From contig JAPKZY010000106.1 of the NCBI GenBank assembly GCA_026393535.1, positions 62,001 to 126,000 on the forward strand: DNA of 64,000 bases, in the 5' to 3' direction. Origin of the DNA: Actinomycetota bacterium. Its GTDB lineage: Bacteria; Actinomycetota; Acidimicrobiia; Acidimicrobiales; Ilumatobacteraceae. Shown piece by piece: positions 60,127 through 64,000 of this stretch (the stretch's first letter is position 1; each line of letters starts with the position of its first letter). The notes under the pieces were generated by a model. The model worked only from the letters and a program-made list of their open reading frames with translations. It did no database searches and had not been told where the DNA came from. The position numbers and the translations under genes were made by a program.

Positions 60127-62346
60127 ATGGGTACTGCCGATCGAGTTCTTCCGTGGAGACGTCAGCAGAACGCGCCCATCGAAGAGTTGGCGCCACTATT
60201 AACAGCTTTCCGTAGTCGTCATCCGAAGGCGTCTGTGTCTTTGGTGAACAGGGCATATGAAGTAGCGCGTGTTGCGCACACTAATCAAATGCGTTCCTCG
60301 GGAGAGGCCTACATTAATCACCCGATAGCGGTCGCTCGCATTGTCGCAGATATTGGTCTTGATGAAGTGTCGTTGGCGGCAGCTCTGTTACACGACGCAG
60401 TGGAAGATACAGAAATCACCATTGAAGATGTACAACGTAATTTTGGTGATGAAGTAGCAATGCTTGTCGATGGTGTCACCAAACTAGAACGTCTGCAGTT
60501 TGACTCACGCGAAGCACAGCAGGCTGCGACGATGCGCAAAATGTTAGTGGCCATGGCTAAAGACATGCGAGTACTTGTGATCAAGCTGGCAGACCGTTTG
60601 CACAACATGAGAACTTTGGCTGGTGTCCCGCTAGAAAAACAGCAACGCACTGCACAAGAAACTCTAGATATCTATGCTCCTTTGGCACATCGCATGGGAA
60701 TGCAAGAAGTCAAACAACAGTTAGAAGACTTGTCTTTTGCTGCGTTGTATCCAAAGCGTTTCGCGGAGTTGGATCATTTGGTTTCAACGAGAACTCCGGA
60801 ACGCGATCTGTATTTGGCAAAAGTTATTGCAGAGGTGTCAGCCAGACTGTCAGAAGTAAAGATTGAAGCTCAGGTCACTGGGCGCGGGAAGCATCTCTGG
60901 AGCATCTACGAAAAGATGGTGCAGAAGGACCGTGACTTTGATGATATTTTCGATTTAGTAGCGATTCGAATCGTTGTCGACAGTGTCCGCGATTGTTACG
61001 GCGCCCTTGGTTGTCTGCACGGCAAATGGCGACCTGTTGTTGGTCGGTTCAAGGACTACATCGCGATGCCGAAGTTCAATCTGTATCAGTCACTGCACAC
61101 CACGGTGATTGGGCCTGGAGGCCGTGCGTTAGAGGTGCAAATTCGCACACAAGAGATGCACGAACGAGCCGAGCGTGGCGTTGCAGCTCATTTTGCGTAC
61201 AAAGAAGGCACAGATACAAACGATTCCGATTGGTTGAATCGGATTATTGACTGGCAATCAGATATTTCAGATCCAGGCGAGTTCATGGCTGACCTGAAAA
61301 ATGACCTTGATCAAGAAGAAGTGTTTGTCTTCACACCAAAGGGCAGAGTAATAACTTTGCCGATCAATTCAACCCCCGTGGACTTTGCATACACCGTGCA
61401 TACAGAAGTCGGTCATTCATGCGTAGGTGCCAGAGTTAATGGCCGACAGGTGTCGCTTGACTCGACCCTGGTGTCGGGCGATTCTTGCGAAATCTTCACT
61501 TCGAATGTTGAAGGTGCTGGACCATCGCGCGACTGGTTAGGTTTTGTCCAGTCGACTCGTGCAAAAAGTAAAATTAAGAACTGGTTTACGCGAGAGCGTC
61601 GCGAAGACATGGTTGAGTCCGGCCGTGAAGACCTCACTGCAGAATTGCGCCGAGAAGGTCTTCCTGTTCAACGTATATGGACATCAGACGCGTTCTTGCA
61701 AGAACTAGAAGCCCTCAATATGACAGAGATTGACACGTTATTTGCAGCCATCGGTGAACATCATGTGTCTGCACGCGGTTTCGCCCAGAGAATTGGTCGA
61801 GCAATGCGTCGCGAAGGCAGCAATGAACAACTAGCGATGCCGATGCGCATGGATCTCATCACTACCGAGAAACGAAGTGCAACAGGAATTCATGTTGAAG
61901 GTCTTGAAGATGTGCTTGTACGTCTGTCTCGTTGCTGTACTCCTGTGCCGGGCGATGAGATATCAGGTTTCATCACAAAAGGTCGGGGAGTAAGTATTCA
62001 TCGCTCCGATTGTGCGAATGCTGAATCTTTAGTGGAAGGTGAACCCACTCGAATGATTGATGTGGAATGGGCCAGAACATCACCCGGCACCATGTTCAAT
62101 GTGGGTGTCGAAGTTGTTGCTCTTGATCGCAGCAAACTGTTGCGTGACGTGGCCAATGTTCTGTCGGAACAGCACGTCAATATCGTTGCGTGCAGTACCC
62201 ATACCGGCTCTGATCGGGTAGCAAAGATGCGATTTGAATTCGAACTAGGTGACCCCAATCACCTGGATGCTGTTTTACGGGTCATTAAGTCAATTGATTC
62301 GGTGTACGACGCATATCGCATCGTTCCTGGCGGGCAGTCGGACTAG
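60127..62346 (+). CDS. rel: Bifunctional (p)ppGpp synthetase/hydrolase Rel
   Basis: 739-residue long RSH protein controlling the stringent response. HD hydrolase LLHDAVEDTEIT (His89-Asp90), synthetase with RFKDYIAMPKFNLYQSLH (RxKD form, typical of bifunctional enzymes) and EVQIRTQEMHERAERG, TGS domain VFTPKGRVITLPINSTPVDFA, zinc-finger-like RCCTPVPGDEISGF and a C-terminal ACT domain. ATG 60127 is preferred to TTG 60121 because TAACCT is exactly six bases before it. Confidence 0.96.
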   Translation: MGTADRVLPWRRQQNAPIEELAPLLTAFRSRHPKASVSLVNRAYEVARVAHTNQMRSSGEAYINHPIAVARIVADIGLDEVSLAAALLHDAVEDTEITIEDVQRNFGDEVAMLVDGVTKLERLQFDSREAQQAATMRKMLVAMAKDMRVLVIKLADRLHNMRTLAGVPLEKQQRTAQETLDIYAPLAHRMGMQEVKQQLEDLSFAALYPKRFAELDHLVSTRTPERDLYLAKVIAEVSARLSEVKIEAQVTGRGKHLWSIYEKMVQKDRDFDDIFDLVAIRIVVDSVRDCYGALGCLHGKWRPVVGRFKDYIAMPKFNLYQSLHTTVIGPGGRALEVQIRTQEMHERAERGVAAHFAYKEGTDTNDSDWLNRIIDWQSDISDPGEFMADLKNDLDQEEVFVFTPKGRVITLPINSTPVDFAYTVHTEVGHSCVGARVNGRQVSLDSTLVSGDSCEIFTSNVEGAGPSRDWLGFVQSTRAKSKIKNWFTRERREDMVESGREDLTAELRREGLPVQRIWTSDAFLQELEALNMTEIDTLFAAIGEHHVSARGFAQRIGRAMRREGSNEQLAMPMRMDLITTEKRSATGIHVEGLEDVLVRLSRCCTPVPGDEISGFITKGRGVSIHRSDCANAESLVEGEPTRMIDVEWARTSPGTMFNVGVEVVALDRSKLLRDVANVLSEQHVNIVACSTHTGSDRVAKMRFEFELGDPNHLDAVLRVIKSIDSVYDAYRIVPGGQSD

Positions 62347-62349
62347 CCT
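62344..62349 (+). promoter_or_regulatory. -10 element TAGCCT of hisS, overlapping the rel stop
   Basis: TAGCCT begins at the rel stop codon; it is eight bases before GTG 62358, one more than the usual leaderless spacing. Confidence 0.4.
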
Positions 62350-62357
62350 GATTGGCT

Positions 62358-63635
62358 GTGTCATCGTTTCAAACAAGTCCGGGAACCCGCGATATCTTGC
62401 CGCCTCATGCGGGTAGATGGCGTGCCTTGATACAAGTCTTTGCAGATGGTGTCGAATCCGCCGGGTATCAGAACATCATTCCACCGTTGTTTGAAGACCT
62501 CGGAGTGTTTCAGCGACTTGGTGATGCCACTGATGTTGTCACTAAAGAGATGTACGACTTTATGGACAAGGGCGGCCGTCATATTGCCCTTCGTCCCGAG
62601 CACACTGCCAGTGTGTGTCGCGCATTCGCGCAGCACCGTCCCACTCCACCGTGGAAGGTGTGGTATTCGGGTCCGAACTTTCGATATGAACGCCCACAAG
62701 CTGGACGGTTCCGTCAGTTTGATCAAGTCGGTATCGAAGTCCTGGGCGTTGACGATTCTCAGCTTGACGTGGAAGTCATCTCGCTTGGATGGGATTTTTA
62801 TCAGGCGATTGGGTTGAGCAATGTGTCTTTGGTTATCAACTCTCTTGGTGATGCAGGCGACCGTGGCCGGTATATCGAAGCACTCGGTGCCTATTTCACA
62901 ACCCATAGTGAAACGCTAAGTGAACAGGCGCTTGCGACATTAGAACGCAATCCACTCAGGGTTCTTGATTCAAAGAGGCCACAAGATGCATCAGCCATCG
63001 CAGGCGCTCCCGCCATTGGTGCATTTCTCAGCACTGACGCTGCAGCACATTTTGCAGCGGTATGTGCAGGGCTCGACGCTCTGAACATACCGTACGTTGT
63101 CAATGAGCGACTCGTTCGTGGTCTTGATTATTACCAGCGCACAACTTTTGAATTTATTTCTGGCTCACTTGACTCTGCGCAGAATGCCGTTGGCGGTGGC
63201 GGTCGATATGACGGACTTGTCGAAGACCTTGGCGGCCCCGCGACGCCCGGAATTGGTTTTGCGCTCGGAGTGGATCGCACGTTGCTTGCATGTGACGCAG
63301 AAGAGTGCTTTTCCTACGGATTTCCTGCCTTAGATGTTTTTGTGATCGACACCACTGGCGGAAGCTATGCACTGTCCATCACTCACCAGCTGCGACATAG
63401 CGGGTTTTCTGCTGATCGAGCCTTTGAGGGTCGCAGCATGAAGTCACAGATGAAGAGTGCAGATCGAAGTGGGGCACAGGTTGCCGTGATTATTGGCGAT
63501 ACAGAAGCAGAAGAGTCCACCTGTACCGTGCGCAATCTCTCTACATCCGAACAAACAACTATTCCATCAACCGAACTGCAGAGTCATCTGGTGTCGGTTC
63601 TTGGACCGAGACAGCCAAGGCGGCACACCCCATGA
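62358..63635 (+). CDS. hisS: Histidyl-tRNA synthetase
   Basis: 425 residues; class II synthetase. QTSPGTRDILPPHAGRW opening, motif 1 around IIPPLFEDLGVFQR, motif 2 YSGPNFRYERPQAGRFRQFDQ, histidine motif RGLDYYQRTTFEF, motif 3 PGIGFALGVDRTLL, and a C-terminal anticodon domain. GTG 62358 is chosen; TTG 62352 is also in frame, and the -10-like TAGCCT fits the later start better. Its stop overlaps the aspS start (ATGA). Confidence 0.95.
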   Translation: MSSFQTSPGTRDILPPHAGRWRALIQVFADGVESAGYQNIIPPLFEDLGVFQRLGDATDVVTKEMYDFMDKGGRHIALRPEHTASVCRAFAQHRPTPPWKVWYSGPNFRYERPQAGRFRQFDQVGIEVLGVDDSQLDVEVISLGWDFYQAIGLSNVSLVINSLGDAGDRGRYIEALGAYFTTHSETLSEQALATLERNPLRVLDSKRPQDASAIAGAPAIGAFLSTDAAAHFAAVCAGLDALNIPYVVNERLVRGLDYYQRTTFEFISGSLDSAQNAVGGGGRYDGLVEDLGGPATPGIGFALGVDRTLLACDAEECFSYGFPALDVFVIDTTGGSYALSITHQLRHSGFSADRAFEGRSMKSQMKSADRSGAQVAVIIGDTEAEESTCTVRNLSTSEQTTIPSTELQSHLVSVLGPRQPRRHTP

Positions 63636-64000
63636 GATCCACTGCAATGCGAACACACATGTGTGGAGAATTAGATATAGCAAGCGTGGGACAAACCGTC
63701 TCGTTGTGCGGTTGGGTGGCCCGTCGACGCGAGCATGGTGAGCATCTGGCATTCGTTGATATTCGTGATCATTCCGGAATCATGCAATGTGTGGTCGACA
63801 ACGATGTTGACGTTCGTAGTGAATATGTCATCAGGGTCACCGGAGTCATACGTGCTCGTCCCGAAGGAACTATCAACTCTTCTCTTACTACTGGCATGGT
63901 TGAGATTGGCGACTGCGTGGTCGAAATTTTGAACTCGGCTGAACCCCCACCGTTTCCTGTTGATGCTCGTGCCGACGAAGTTGATGAAATGATTCGCCTG
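63632..64000 (+). CDS. aspS: Aspartyl-tRNA synthetase, N-terminal part, cut by window edge
   Basis: 123 residues visible: MRTHMCGELDIASVGQ start region, then the OB-fold anticodon domain with LCGWVARRREHGEHLAFVDIRDHSG, VTGVIRARPEGTIN and VEILNSAEPPPFPVD, typical of bacterial AspS. Catalytic domain lies beyond the window. ATG 63632 overlaps the hisS TGA; ATG 63647 is a possible later start. The hisS-aspS pair is common in Gram-positives. Confidence 0.93.
   Translation, partial: MRSTAMRTHMCGELDIASVGQTVSLCGWVARRREHGEHLAFVDIRDHSGIMQCVVDNDVDVRSEYVIRVTGVIRARPEGTINSSLTTGMVEIGDCVVEILNSAEPPPFPVDARADEVDEMIRL

Noticed and set aside
1-64000. rRNA, tRNA, CRISPR arrays, prophage or insertion sequences
   Set aside because: Gaps are short and none showed tRNA-like cloverleafs, spaced repeats or mobile-element genes on reading.

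Overview
This is a gene-dense stretch of an actinobacterial chromosome with near-balanced base composition. Several traits place it in Actinobacteria: a mycothiol ligase (MshC), coenzyme F420 enzymes, an InhA-like enoyl-ACP reductase, DUF3040, SepF, and a phosphatidylinositol mannoside (PIM) operon. The low GC for the phylum, the Thr-rich SecD insert and the gene content suggest a (probably aquatic) member of Acidimicrobiia. That class assignment is inference. No rRNA, tRNA, insertion sequence or CRISPR array was seen, and no gap longer than 300 bases lacks a gene.

Layout. 1-2268 (minus): membrane protein, inositol monophosphatase-type enzyme and glycerol kinase (cut by the window edge), coupled by ATGA overlaps. 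2320-5492: dinB, DUF3040, a small unknown, an HNH endonuclease and a lipoate-ligase-like gene. 5474-22102: the division and cell wall (dcw) cluster mraZ-rsmH-ftsL-ftsI-murE-mraY-murD-ftsW-murG-murC-murB-ftsQ-ftsZ-yggS-sepF-yggT. It opens with a five-repeat MraZ operator and promoter and carries a long stem-forming RNA region before rsmH. murF, divIVA and the laccase-domain gene usually found here are absent. 22129-27439: ileS, a zinc-less DksA/TraR-like protein, lspA and an RluD-type synthase. 27450-38652: Rrf2 regulator, an AlkP-superfamily enzyme, dnaE, an unknown, a nitroreductase, yyaL-fabI (minus), F420H2:NADP oxidoreductase and mshC. 38707-48951: plsC, thrS and a PIM operon (HIT, membrane protein, pgsA, patA, pimA). 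An arsenic cassette (arsR, arsI/cadI, aqpS-like, arsC) and an LLM-type flavin/F420 oxidoreductase separate patA from pimA. After pimA comes a catalytically degenerate M48 homologue. 48953-64000: DUF3048 lipoprotein, pdxST, yebC, bcp, ruvCAB, queA, tgt, yajC-secD-secF, rel, hisS and the start of aspS.

How genes work together. The dcw block makes lipid II (murE, mraY, murD, murG, murC, murB) and the divisome (FtsL, FtsI, FtsW, FtsQ, FtsZ, SepF). The 41-48 kb block makes phosphatidylinositol and its mannosides. MshC supplies mycothiol, which probably recycles the ArsC found nearby. RuvABC resolves recombination junctions, and a LexA-like box lies on the ruvC promoter. YajC-SecDF assist protein export, and Rel sets (p)ppGpp levels.

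The most informative pattern is at gene starts. About fifteen genes have a TANNNT (once GANNNT) hexamer exactly 6 or 7 bases before an ATG or GTG, the arrangement expected for leaderless mRNAs. This also decides several start codons (sepF, rel, the 87-residue membrane protein, arsR). No clearly new biological system was found. The best candidates for follow-up are the mraZ-rsmH RNA structure, the shared divergent promoter at 46920-46926, the zinc-less DksA-like protein and the dead M48 protein.
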